A DNA stretch of 64,000 nucleotides, from contig JAAPAO010000103.1 of assembly GCA_013115145.1 (NCBI GenBank), positions 1 through 64,000 on the forward strand, read 5' to 3'. Source of the DNA: Perkinsus chesapeaki (lineage: Eukaryota; Perkinsozoa; Perkinsida; Perkinsidae). The notes beneath the pieces were generated by a model. The model was not told the origin of the DNA. It saw nothing but the letters and a program-made list of their open reading frames with translations, and searched no databases. Shown piece by piece: positions 20,143 to 30,942 of this stretch (position 1 is the first letter of the stretch; every line of letters begins with the position of its first letter). The translations under genes and the position numbers were made by a program.

Positions 20143-20489
20143 GTAACAACAACATCATCATCATGATTACCGTGTTGATCTCTGTGGTGATGAACACCAC
20201 CGTCACCACCCTGATGATTAGGATCTCTTCGCCTTGGTCTTCTTCCTTCTTCATCAACAGCTTCACCAGCGGCCTCAACAGGTGTATTATTATCATTATT
20301 ATCCACTTCCCTCTCTCGTATTCGACGTTGTCTTATACCATCATCTCCATCTATGGGCACTTGAACAATTGGTGGATCCATATGATCAAAAAACAGCCCA
20401 CTAAAGAGTAATATTATTAAGTAACATAATATATTGAGATAGTTAAGGAAACTTGATGTATAAGTATTATTATCCATTAGTACTACCAT
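16482..20489 (-). CDS. HRD3: SEL1L/HRD3 homologue (ERAD adaptor), many introns
   Basis: Sel1-repeat partner of the HRD1 ubiquitin ligase in ER-associated degradation, expected in the ER membrane with the repeats in the lumen. Exons carry typical Sel1 units, for example GYRHYYGYGVPRNCETA with AQRIAHIYSTGLPQAVEL (around 18850-19070), matching the SEL1L segment GYRY...CESAL. A helical repeat GSADGMFNLASLYLTG lies near 18220-18270, ALERGHTPAAYALAIMHLNG near 18050-18130, and LLKEVAERGDWV near 17920-17960. Near the C-terminus a membrane span (LLAICVVTLILLVLIR, about 16690-16740) precedes a Pro/Gln-rich tail ending at 16482, the same order as SEL1L. The N-terminus has two hydrophobic stretches. The start is 20489 or 20477; the first overlaps the EMC6 stop codon. 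Confidence 0.85.
19996..20170 (-). repeat. GTT/CAA trinucleotide tract filling an HRD3 intron
   Basis: On the plus strand this is a long run of CAA with interspersed CAG/TAA units. On the coding strand it is GTT-rich and bounded by a GT donor (next to 20170) and a CAG acceptor (19996-19998). Splicing it out joins the Gln-His-Gly exon to GGIFGGGIGKCG in frame. It is 175 nt, much longer than the usual 40-70 nt introns, which is consistent with microsatellite expansion inside an intron. Confidence 0.75.
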
Positions 20490-21036
20490 TAGAATATATG
20501 AACACAATCATATACCAATGTCCACATTAATACGAATCCCTAAAGATAATATTAATAATAATGAGTAGTAGTACATGAAATAGGTAATTAATACCATTAA
20601 TCCAGTTGAGAGCTGACCAATTGCAACGTCCTTTTCACTTATGAAATACTTTTTACCATCACCACCTAGTCTTAAGTATAACTAATAATTAAATGATGAG
20701 TATGAGTTGGGATAAGAACAAGTCGATTAATTACCATTAATGAGCCAAATAGTTGTACAATAGCAAAGAGTAATAAACCATATTGGAGCCCTTCTACTCT
20801 AAATATACCAGCTAATATACCACCAAGTATAGCAGAGAAAGTTCGACTAAAATAACAATAAATAATAATAAAATTCATCATCATCATCATATAAGGTAAG
20901 TCATCGGTCACATCCATCCTTACCATGAACTAAGCAACCTCATATTATTTGCTAAAGCTGATTTCTGTATCAACTCTTCCGGCTTAACACTTTCAGGTGT
21001 CGTTGATGATGATGGTCCCCTACCTAGGGCTGACAT
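20489..21036 (-). CDS. EMC6: EMC6 homologue (ER membrane complex subunit 6), 4 exons
   Basis: Small core subunit of the ER membrane protein complex, which inserts membrane proteins. Exons at 20924-21036, 20735-20846, 20595-20681 and 20489-20539 join in frame to 120 aa, the family size. Conserved marks are CRTFSAILGGILAG (compare CRT...G..AG of other EMC6 proteins), GLQYGLLLFAIVQLFGS as the first hairpin helix, the loop GGDGKKYF, and the ending VLMWTLVYDCVHIF, matching the family's FWTxxYxxVHVY-like end. The N-terminal tail (about 25 residues) is Ser/Pro-rich. The stop codon TAA shares its last base with an ATG that opens the HRD3 frame, so the two ER genes have no spacer or only about 11 nt. 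Confidence 0.9.
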
Positions 21037-21307
21037 ATACTACTTATGAATAGTAGATTATACAACAACCTAGAAGATCCAAGACAACAACACTCAAACA
21101 AAATAGGTAATATATATTGAAGCAGCAGCGGATATAAGGAACGTTAATATTATACGTTAACTATGTTATGTAATAGCAGCACAAATGTTGTAAAAGGCAA
21201 GAAATAGTTGTAAGATAGTCATACAGGCGGCGGCGCAGCAGCAGTTTCAACTACAACAACAAGCGATAGCGGAAGACAGTTATCAGAATAAACGTGAAAT
21301 ATAATCA

Positions 21308-24173
21308 TCATGAACCCCTAAATAGTGATGAGGTAGTCGGGTAGGCAAAATGAACTCGCCTACGTGATGATGATGATTGTTGTCCATCATGACGTTGTTG
21401 TGGTTGTGGTTGTGGTTGTTGTGGTAAACGAGATGGATTGGTATGAAATCCACCTGACTTTGAGTTATCCACTTTAACTATTAATTGCGAGTTTATATCA
21501 GTTATATGTAATGTTTTTAATGCTCTACAACGTCTTTTAAGGACATCTGCTGATTCCTCTGATACACCACCACTACAACCTAATAGCTCTAATTGTTGAA
21601 CATACGTTAATATCCTTGATAACATATATATACCTTTATCAGTTAAACCTCTAAGACCATCTGTAACTATAAGCCTTCGAACTCTCTGTAATGCTTGAGC
21701 ATGTTCATCAAATATTAAAGGGAAGGGTAACTTCTTGTACGTATTATTATTATTCACTGTTTTATTATACCTCATCATCAAGGGATAAGAACATGATGGG
21801 CCGCCTGCTTCAGCTTCACTAGAGCTAGATGATACAAAATATACTTTTTTGGGTAATAATTTATTACCAGTATACCTCACAACAGTAGCATCACTATCAG
21901 ATAAACCAACACAATTACTTTCCCTTCTTAATGTACCATGAGCACTAACAGGACCATTAAAAGATGATGATGCTGATGCACTAGTAGTAGTGGTAGGATG
22001 ATAAAGTGGATAATGAAATGAGTAATGCGTGTTATATACCCCACCACCACCACCACTTTCGTCATCTTTACCCTGTTGTTGTTGATTACTATTACTATCT
22101 ACTACACTACTACCCCCTTTAAGTACTTGTTCAAGTAGGGGTACATCATTCGGCATATAACCACATAACCATTTTTGAAGAGCTAAATCATTTAATCCAG
22201 GGCATGCTCCACGAATCTCAATAGAATCAAGTGAACAACGATCAGATAATATTGTCTCAAGTGCAGTCTGACTCATACTATCAACTGTTATTGATATATT
22301 AGTTAAAGAAGGGAGGTTAGGTAAACCTAAACTACCCACCATTATATCTGATGCCTCCTTTTCATTAAATTGACTTAAATCTAGTGTCAATGACGTTAAG
22401 GATGTTGCACTCTCAGCTAGACTTTTAAAGGCTTCAACAATACCAACATGTATATCATCAAAATTATCTTCTTCATTCCTTGCATTAACCTCATTCATCT
22501 TATTGTCATCATTATCATCATCAGGTGGGGTAAGTACAATATCCAAATATTTAAGAGATGTAAGATGGTCTCGTATAACTAATAGTGTATCTTCTGTACC
22601 ACAACTCTTTAATCCTGCTAATTGAAGCCTTTCAATATTTGGATTAACCATAAGCACTTGACATAACTCTTTATCAGTTACAATATTCTGTGGTTTGCCA
22701 AAACATAGACAATTTGATATATTAAGTTCTTTGAGATTTCTCAAATATACCAATTTTTCAACACAGTATTTATCAACATGTAGACACCATTCAAGACTAA
22801 GAGATTCAAGCCCTTGAGGTAATCCAAGAAGGCCTTTCTCTGTTATCTTAGAGTTACCCAAATCCAATCTTTTCAGATTCGGACACCATTTACAAAGGGC
22901 TATAACTGATTGATCACCAAGTTGTGCACACCACTTAGATGTAAATGATATTAGATTAGGGCTTTTAGTTGCTAAACTAGCCACACCATCATCTGTTATC
23001 TGAAATAGTAGTAGTAATGGTAGTTATACACTATTATAAATACCTACCTTAGAGCATGCTCCTATCATAATATGTTCCAGTGGTAATAATGATAATTCAG
23101 GAGCAGTAAATGCATCATCACTAACAACAGTACCAGAACAATCAAGATAGGTTAAACCTCTCCCTAGGCAACGGGTTATCTAATAATAATAGTAGTAATG
23201 GCAGCATTATGGTAACATTCTCTAACTCTATTATTACGAGTACTAGTATATCTTACCAGTTTATCAAAGCATGGAGCTTTGGCACCTGTTTGACTGACAT
23301 CCAATTTAAGTAAAGTCTTCTTAGAAACATCAGTTACTCTTTGTAATGCAAATGCTGATAATTGTCCACAACCACCAACTGATAATTCTCGTAGCCTTGT
23401 TAAACCTATTTAGGAGTATGTCATAGTAGTAGTAGTAGTTGTTATTATTATTATTACCAAGCTGAGGTTGACCACCATCTGCTATAAATGCTGAATCACT
23501 TATTCTTACACAACCCTCTAAATTAAGAGATTGTAGATAACGGCATGATACAAGTATAGCTGATACCAAACGATTATTAACCTAATAACAACAATAACAC
23601 TAATATAAATAATAACAACAACTCACTTGTCGACAATTAGATAAATTGAGAACTCTTAGATTAGGGCATTCACGTGGTATATATGATAGAAGTGACCTAA
23701 TTATATTACCATATATTATAATACTAATTATATAATACTTTCTTAGATTATATGCTCCAGTTAAATTAAGAGTATATAAATCCTGTCCCATACATTGTAT
23801 AAGTACATTATCACTTATATAATTATAATGGACTGAATAACAACAATAAAGATAGGATACTTAAACAGCTGCTGCTGGTGGTGCTGCTGCTGGTGCTGCT
23901 GGTGGTGTTGTTGTTTATTATTACTACCTAATATCCCTAATGTCTCTCTTAATAATGATTTTGGTAATCTTCTTAATTCCTCATAAGCTGCACCTGTTCT
24001 TCTACCACCAGCACTCGGTAACATTATCCTTTCTGAAATATAATCCTGTAATAATACTGGTATAATGTAGATATTACCAGCAAGCTCAGATGCAGTTGGT
24101 ATAACAGTGGTAGTCGGTATATCAACTTGAGGAGCAGCAGCAGCAGGAGGAGGAGGAGTGATTGCATGAAAAT

Positions 24174-24212
<39 letters not shown>

Positions 24213-24331
24213 GCAATGATGATGATGATAGGTTATCATTTGCTACTCGTACATTATTAACTAATAATAATATTATTATAATAATTAAGGATAATACGTA
24301 TTGTTATATTACCTTGGAACTTATGATCCAT
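21308..24331 (-). CDS. Leucine-rich-repeat protein, AMN1/FBXL type
   Basis: A protein of cysteine-type LRRs, the class found in F-box LRR proteins and AMN1, usually involved in substrate recognition. Start is MDHKFQ at 24331; a 12-nt-plus intron pattern then leads to a poly-Thr run and a Pro/Ala stretch. After ELRRLPKSLL (about 23950) come repeats such as LYTLNLTGAYNLRK, CPNLRVLNLSNCRQ, LQSLNLEGCVRISD, WCPNLKRLDLGNSKITEKG and LESLSLEWCLHVD. The C-terminal half is one long exon (21308-22984) with Asp/Asn- and Ser-rich insertions and a last LRR pair (ILTYVQQLELLGCSGGV). I see no convincing F-box, so AMN1-like or a divergent FBXL are both possible. At least six introns. Confidence 0.8.
24177..24212. 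repeat. TAG/ACT trinucleotide run coding poly-Thr
   Basis: A run of about twelve TAG triplets on the plus strand, read as ACT on the coding strand of the LRR gene. It gives a pure Thr tract near the N-terminus and is likely length-polymorphic. Confidence 0.8.
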
Positions 24332-24486
24332 GTTAATAAATGATATACTACTCTACTACAATACTATATAGGTATTAAATGAGGGAAAACAAACAACAAC
24401 AACTTATAACAGTTAATAAAATAACATATAAATACAATAACAACAATTAATATAACAATGATAAAATAATATTATAACAACTATTA

Positions 24487-25766
24487 TTATGTTTTAACAG
24501 TATCACTACTAGCATCCCCTTTCCCTCCCTCTTGTTGTTGTTTTCCTGCCGCTAAGGCAAGTAAAGTGGTATAGATATCATTAAGAGTAGCATCAAGACA
24601 ATCACCTAGAATGATAATATTATTATTGCATATCTTATGGTTTATTACGGTTATAATGATCTTCAAGTTGTTCAAGTATTGTAGTTAACTCATTAAATTG
24701 TGATTTCCTATCTTCTAATGACATACCATCACACGGGTCCATATTATCATCACCCTTTTGTTGCCACCTTGGCTTCTTCTTACCATGTGATGCTGCTGTT
24801 GTTGTTGTAGCTTTTGTCTAAATAATAAATAATAAATAATAATAATACTTTAATAATAATATTTCTACCTCCGCGTGTTTCCTCTTTTCAGCTGATATTG
24901 TTGGGCTAAGTACCCTAAGTGCATCTCGTGGTGTATTCTGTTTAACCCCCATTGTTATCGTATATAATTTAGTAACCAAATCATTTAATGATGGTATAAC
25001 TAATTATAACAACATTATAATATTAAATATATTATTATGATTACCTTCGCTATCATCATCTTCAACATCATCTGTTTGACCCCAAAATTCAGCATGTAAT
25101 TTTTCAGCTTTTTTCCTCTGTTCTTCATTTTGATAAGTTGAATCCTTCTCACCTTTATCAACTGAATCTAACCATGCATCCAAGTTCTCAGCTTGTTCTT
25201 CACGACTTTGTACCTATTAACAACAACAACATATTAAACAATAATATTGATCAAGTGATCATATCAGATGATGATTAGCATATTAGCATATTACATAAAA
25301 TCCAGATTCATCAAAATGTCCCTCTTCATTTTCCCTTCTCATATTAAATGGTTCTAATACAATACCATCATCAACAGCCATTTCTGGATCATCACTATCA
25401 ATACCTATAAATAACAATTATTAATAATATATCTACAACAATATTACCCTCATTTTCAGGTATATTATCTTTGCTATTATCATTAGGGTCTTCTCCCATT
25501 CTAATAGCTCTTCGTTTAGCTCTAGCCATTTCAGCATCACCTTTATCTTCACCACGACCATCCTTCCTCTATTATTAATATTATATTATTTAAATATTAT
25601 CATTTATTATAACCTTAACACCCCCTCCTCCTTGTTGCTGCCTTATTGCTTTCTTCAACCATTCTGGATTAGCTGTTTTATTATCATCTTCTTTTATCTC
25701 ATCATCTGAATCATCTGAGAATTGTTGTGACTCTATATCACGACGCCTTCGAGTATTATGTGACAT
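24487..25766 (-). CDS. CD2BP2/LIN1-like U5 snRNP protein without visible GYF domain
   Basis: Related to CD2BP2 (yeast Lin1), a factor that rides on the U5 snRNP before tri-snRNP assembly. The signature is EPFNMRRENEEGHFDESG (about 25305-25370), matching FNLxEEMEEGHFDxxG of CD2BP2, followed by LDAWLDSVDKGE (matching DSWLDNID). Downstream are an acidic block, the segment TPRDALRVLSP, a basic KKKPRWQQK stretch (nuclear-localisation-like) and SLEDRKSQFNELT. Start is MSHNTRRRRD at 25766; eight or so short introns. The family normally ends in a GYF domain with a W-x-Y...GPF core. Here the last exon ends in GDCLDATLNDIYTTLLALAAGK plus a Gln/Gly-rich tail with no such motif, so the domain seems lost. 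Confidence 0.8.
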
Positions 25767-25992
25767 TATCTATAATGGTACTAGTACATTAGAAACAGCA
25801 GCACCAACAACAGCAACAACAATACTATTAACACAAGACAGAGTTATAATAATATGGACAATAAGAATATGTGACAAATGGTGGTAAATATAACATATGT
25901 ACATATAAGTGATGATGGTGAGGAAGATGACAAACGATACTACGACATAGGAACTATAATGATGTTATTAAGCATTAGGAATATAGTCAATA
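25767..25992. other. Gap between START copy A and the CD2BP2-like gene
   Basis: About 226 bp, AT-rich with CAA/CAG triplets, no gene recognised. It probably holds the promoter of the CD2BP2-like gene and the 3' UTR of the START gene. Confidence 0.4.
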
Positions 25993-27601
25993 CTATAAAA
26001 CCATTTTGATAGAGGAAGAGGAACTCTTATTCTTCGATTCATTTAATGGTGGTATCTGTAAAGATAGTTCATACTGTACTATAACACCATCGTTATTACA
26101 TATTTCATTTCCTCTGGCATATCCTCCTCTATCCTTTTCCTTATATACATATAAAATGCATTATTAGGATCTCTCATCCTTTCTTGATAACATGGTTTTT
26201 TAACTATCTCTACTGCTGATCGTACCTTTATAATTATTAATTGCAGCTTGCCGGGATCGAGCCTGGGTCGTTCGAATGAAAGACTACCTTTTCGAGCATA
26301 ATAAAACAGAATGATCTTGCTACCAAATCAATAAGCCAATCAGGTACATATGATAAATGAGGATCTAGATGTAATATACATTGCATAAACCTATATCATT
26401 ATATTATATATCATCATTATTAACCCTTATTATTATTACGTTCTACCATTCCCTATTGGTGTTAATGTTAAACCACTATTATTGATAATATCACATGGCA
26501 CAGAGCCTTTATCACATTGTGGTATATCATTTGATGATGCATATGGTTCATATGATGATCCAACCTAATAATAACAACCTATACTGCTGCTACTGCTGCT
26601 GCCACTCATCATCATTTATTACTTCTGTCTTTAGTAATATAACTATTTGTCGTGGATTATCATGTGACCCCATACAATCAATACCATCTAATAATAATAA
26701 TATGTACACGTACATTATCAATGTATATATAACATGGCTTACCAACTGAGAATACTGCCTCTCTATTCTGAAATGGCCATGGAATATTAGCTTTAATATG
26801 TACTAACATTTGAGTTGGTGTCGGATTTACTATCTAATTATTAATACTGTATTTACTGTATATATTATAATATTACCACCTTATTAGCTTGAGCTAAACC
26901 TAGTAGCTTAAAGGTTGGTAACCATTGAGTATAAAAGCCAACTTCATTAAGTAATGCTAATAGATCAAACATAGGTGAATCTATAGTACCCTCAACTCTT
27001 AAAGAATGTACCTTACTATTATATTATTATACATTCATATCAATTATTATTATTACATTAGGTGATTCATTATTATGTTGATAAAGTGTTCTTATTCCAT
27101 TGGCATCTCTTTGTAATACCCATCCATTATCATTACTTAATTCATCTATATATAATATAATATATATTAAAGCTACGTGCTATTATTATATACATTATCA
27201 TTACATCTTATATCCTTCATCCTTTTACTACGTATCCTAGTCCTATTTATTATACCTTTATTATCTTTATATTCATCTATTATCTCTTCAGGTATATTAC
27301 CATTACTAACAACCTCTACATGAGTTAATCTCCTACCTATAACCGTATAACCGTATAATATTGCATTATTATTACTACTACTACCTGCTCTAGCTATTCT
27401 ATCATATTTAATATCATCAAGTAAACTATTAAACTCTATTCTTATATCATTAGTAAATTCATCATCATCATATTCATCATCAGTTACACTGCTCCTTGCT
27501 GTTGTATAACTAACTTCAGATGGTATAGAAGGACACGATGATGATGATGATGATGTTGAACGTGTATCATCATCATCTATTGGAGTGGTGATGAATCCCA
27601 T
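25993..27601 (-). CDS. START-domain protein, copy A
   Basis: A START (StAR-related lipid transfer) domain protein, a family that binds and moves lipids or sterols. The N-terminus (MGFITTPIDDDD) is Ser/Asp-rich. A short helical segment, EEFNSLLDDIKYDRIARAG-like, follows. The START core then runs WVLQRDANGIRTLYQHN, SLRVEGTIDSPMFDLLALL, EVGFYTQWLPTFK, MLVHIKANIPWPFQNREAVF, DGIDCMGSHDNPRQIVILLK, CILHLDPHLSYVPDWLIDLVAR and the last helix (KVRSAVEIVKKPCYQERM). The protein ends after an intron with IPPLNESKNKSSS. There is no signal peptide or membrane span, so a cytosolic role is likely. One intron (26226-26287) holds a tRNA-like fragment missing from copies B and C. Confidence 0.83.
26093..26239. 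repeat. 147-bp conserved block, START copy A
   Basis: It matches 27842-27988 and 29443-29589 without gaps at about 97-98% identity. It spans the exon coding KVRSAVEIVKKP...EEDMPEEM plus the adjoining intron edges on both sides. Confidence 0.85.
26241..26284 (-). pseudogene. tRNA-Glu-like 3' half inside a START intron
   Basis: On the minus strand the sequence runs from an anticodon-loop-like CTTTCAT (UUC anticodon context), through GACCC, to a T-arm CCAGG-CTCGAT-CCCGG, then CAAGCTG. The T stem keeps four of five pairs, with an A-C mismatch and a six-base loop. GGCTCGATCCC also resembles a pol III B box. The order and wording resemble the 3' half of eukaryotic tRNA-Glu from memory. The 5' half (acceptor, D arm) is missing, so it is not a functional tRNA. 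It is GC-rich in an AT-rich intron and absent from the paralogous introns. Confidence 0.55.
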
Positions 27602-27753
27602 GACTTCAACAACTAGATAATACCAAAGTACATAATATGAGCTTCATCAACAAAACATAATATTATTAAAACAACACTAAATACTACTAGAAACGAAATG
27701 GGTCATAAGACGCCAACACGCGATGATGATAATGATGAATGGGATTTAACTTG

Positions 27754-29216
27754 TTAACTATCCCTTATAGAAGTATCCAATGGAGGTACCTAAACAATGT
27801 ACACATTAACATTCAATCTACCTGCAACCCTCCTACTACTATTATTACATATTTCATTTCCTCTGGCATATCCTCCTCTATCCTTTTCCTTGTATACATA
27901 TAAAATGCATTATTAGGATCTCTCATTCGTTCTTGATAACATGGTTTTTTAACTATCTCTACTGCTGATCGTACCTTTATAATTATTACATTAATTGGTA
28001 GTATTATTATTACTACCTGTTGTAATAATAAATAACAGAAGTTACGTGCTGCTATATCAATTAACCATTCTGGTACTAATGAAATATGAGGATCTATATG
28101 TAAAACAACTTGCATAAATCTATATAACATATATTAGATATATAATTAATAATAATATTATTACGTCATTCCATTCCCCAATGGTGTTAATGTTGCACCA
28201 CTATTATCATTTATATTACATGTAGTAGACCTTTTACTTTTAATAGGCATATCCAATTCTGATACATATGGCTCATAGGATGATCCAGACTAATAATAAT
28301 AATATTAATAACATAATAATAATAAACATATTATACAAACTACTACCTCTGACTTTAATAAAATTACTATTTGACGTGGATTCTCATATGGTCCAATACA
28401 ATCTATACCATCTACTAATTAGTATATCCTTATTATATAGTATATATTATTACCAACAGATATAACTAAATCCCTATTATTAAATGGCCATGGTAATGCT
28501 GCTACTATATGAAATAACATTTGTGTTGCTTTTGGTTGAGCTACTCTTTTAGATTGTATAATACCAAGATATTTATAACTAGGTATCCAATTAGTATAGA
28601 AATCAACTTCACTTAATAGTGCCATTAGATCATATAATGGACATTCTATATTACCTTCTATACGAAGTGAATGTACCTTATATAATACTCTATATAGGAT
28701 AATGATAATAATAATATTACATTAGGTGAATCATTATTATGTCTATAATATGTTTTTATACCATTATTATCCCTCTGTAATTTCCATTCATTATCATTAT
28801 TAAGTGTATCTATATAATACCTAGTATATATGATAATGCAAACCACCACCTCTAACATTTTGCATACGATTAGCTCTCTTTTCCATTAACTTTATTAATT
28901 CATAATTATTATTCCATTTATTTAATATATCACTAGGCATATCGTTTACACTACATAGATTTCTTATATGTTTTAATCTACGACCTAATACAATATTAAC
29001 ATTATAATATCTTTATACCCTACTATTACTACCAGCTTTAGCCACTTTATCTTCTTCTATATCTTTTAATAATTTATCCACTTCCATATATATATCATGA
29101 CTAAATTCATCGATATCGGTTATATTGCTCCATGCTGTTGTATAACTACTACTTTCTGATACTGTATCTGATGATGATGATACTGATGTTGGATATGGTT
29201 GGTAATATAAAACCAT
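27754..29216 (-). CDS. START-domain protein, copy B
   Basis: Second START paralogue. The start MVLYYQPYPTS (29216) leads to a Ser-rich N-terminus, then EFSHDIYMEVDKLLKDIEEDK in the same place as in copy A. The START core is recognisable: WKLQRDNNGIKTYYRHNND, SLRIEGNIECPLYDLMALL, EVDFYTNWIPSYKYLG, MLFHIVAALPWPFNNRDL, DGIDCIGPYENPRQIVILLK and VVLHIDPHISLVPEWLIDIAARNF. The final exon after the conserved block reads VPPLDTSIRDS and stops at 27754. Exon-intron positions agree with copy A, so the duplication followed intron gain. The 5' in-frame extension (hydrophobic, Cys/His-rich) is probably untranslated. Confidence 0.82.
27842..27988. repeat. 147-bp conserved block, START copy B
   Basis: Partner of 26093-26239 (about three differences) and 29443-29589 (about three differences). 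Confidence 0.85.
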
Positions 29217-29357
29217 AATGAAACCTGATATCAAGGACTTGATATTTATAATGTATATAACACAACAATAAGTTGAATGACAGTAATGCCTCCTCTGAAC
29301 CAAACACGATAACACGAAAAACAGCCTTGGTAATAATAAGAGTATACTACTAAGTAC

Positions 29358-30810
29358 TTATATACATTTCCAACCATCAGCTGGTGGCACCTAAACCCAT
29401 GACACCACAAAATCACTATAGAAACTCAAGATGACAATGATATTATTACATATATCATTTCCTCTGGCATATCCTCCTCTATCCTTTTCCTTATATACAT
29501 ATAAAATGCATTATTAGGATCTCTCATTCGTTCTTGATAACATGGTTTTTTAACTATCTCTACCGCTGATCGTACCTTTATAATTATTACTAATAATATT
29601 AATATATAATAATAACCAACCTTAGCTAGTATCATATAACACATATTCCTTACTACTAAATCTAATAACCATGCTGGTATATATGATATATGAGGATCTA
29701 AATGCTCAACTATTTGAACATATCTAACAACAATATCATTAATAATATTATCAACTTATCGACACATGTATTACGTTTTTCCATTATCATAAGGGGTACA
29801 CACTATACCACTTGGTTCCAATATATCACATACTACTGCACCTTTATCAGGTAATGGCATATCATCAGCTTTAACTAATGGCTCATATGAATTACCAGAC
29901 TAATAATAATAAATTATTATAAACAACAACAATAAATAAGAGTAATACTAACTTCTGATTTTAATAATATAATTAATTGTCTAGGATCCTCCTCTTTACC
30001 AATACAATCTATGGCATCTACAATATAATAATGTATATCATTATATCATTATTAGTTATTATTATTATTACCAACTGAAAATAAACAATCTCTATTAGCT
30101 ATTGGCCATGGTACAGATACTTTTAAATGATTCAACATTTGTGTAGCTCTAGGATTAACAACCTATTAATACTTATTGTATATATGATTAACAGGGACCT
30201 TTAACTACCTTTTCTGCCATAGTTAAACCTAAATATTTATAACTAGGTATCCATTGTGGATAATATTCAACTTCATTTAATAAGGCTAATAAATCAAATA
30301 CTGGACAATCAACCATACCTTCAATTCGAAGACAATGTATCTATTTAATATTATAATTAATAATATATATATAACATTACATGTGGTGTTAATGGATCAT
30401 GTTTATACATAGTTTTAATGCCATTTGAATCTCTTTGTAATTCCCAACCATCTGTATTACTTAACGCACCTATGTCATCATCATCATAATATTATAAGAT
30501 ATAAACCTTAATATTACCTCTAACCATTTCCATTTTATCTAGACGTTTTTTAGCATTACTAATACTTTCAGAGTGTTCTATGAATCTATCTAGTAATGCT
30601 TTATCCCATTTATTCTTATAAGATTCCAAATAGGTTAATCTACGGCCTACTGATCAATAACCTACTACTACTCATTTTACTATTACCAACTTTTCCTATT
30701 TTATCCATTTCAATATCATTTATCATCTTATCAAACTCTAACATGAGGTCATCATCATCATTGTCACTAGCCGTAGTTGCCGGCGATATCCATTTATTAT
30801 CATATGCCAT
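29358..30810 (-). CDS. START-domain protein, copy C
   Basis: Third and most diverged START paralogue. Start is MAYDNKW (30810); an in-frame Met at 30837 would add MLLLFSSCV. The N-terminus is short, with LEFDKMINDIEMDKIGKVG aligned to the same segment of A and B, then VGRRLTYLESYKNKWDK. The core reads WELQRDSNGIKTMYKHD, LRIEGMVDCPVFDLLALL, EVEYYPQWIPSYKYLGL, SVPWPIANRDCLFSV, DAIDCIGKEEDPRQLIILLK and VEHLDPHISYIPAWLLDLVVR. Pro-Arg-Gln is kept in the middle strand. After the conserved block the last exon gives VPPADGWKCI and a stop at 29358. It is divergent from the next gene at 30943. Confidence 0.82.
29443..29589. repeat. 147-bp conserved block, START copy C
   Basis: Partner of 26093-26239 and 27842-27988, ungapped. 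The flanking exons of the same three genes are much more diverged. Confidence 0.85.
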
Positions 30811-30942
30811 AACGCAACTGGAGAACAACAACAACAAGGAAGAGGTAGTGATTTTTTAAAATGTAAAACATGAAACGCTTCGCTCCGCTGTTCGATGCGA
30901 CTTTTTGTCTATGTTGAAGTTGCTTGTTTGAGTTTTACTAGT
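30811..30942. promoter_or_regulatory. Shared upstream region of two divergent genes
   Basis: This 132-bp gap between START copy C (minus) and the NPF-motif gene (plus) is the only room for both promoters. It has a local CG-rich patch (CGCTTCGCTCCGCTGTTCG, about 30875-30893) in otherwise AT-rich DNA. No clear TATA or initiator can be named. Confidence 0.35.

Noticed and set aside
19980-20507. Long frame with a poly-Val tail as a separate Val-rich protein
   Set aside because: The tail is the CAA/GTT microsatellite. Splicing it out restores a frame that continues into the HRD3 membrane segment, so it is an intron.
26241-26284. A functional tRNA gene in the START intron
   Set aside because: The D arm and 5' acceptor strand are absent and the T stem has a mismatch, so only a 3'-half fragment is supported.
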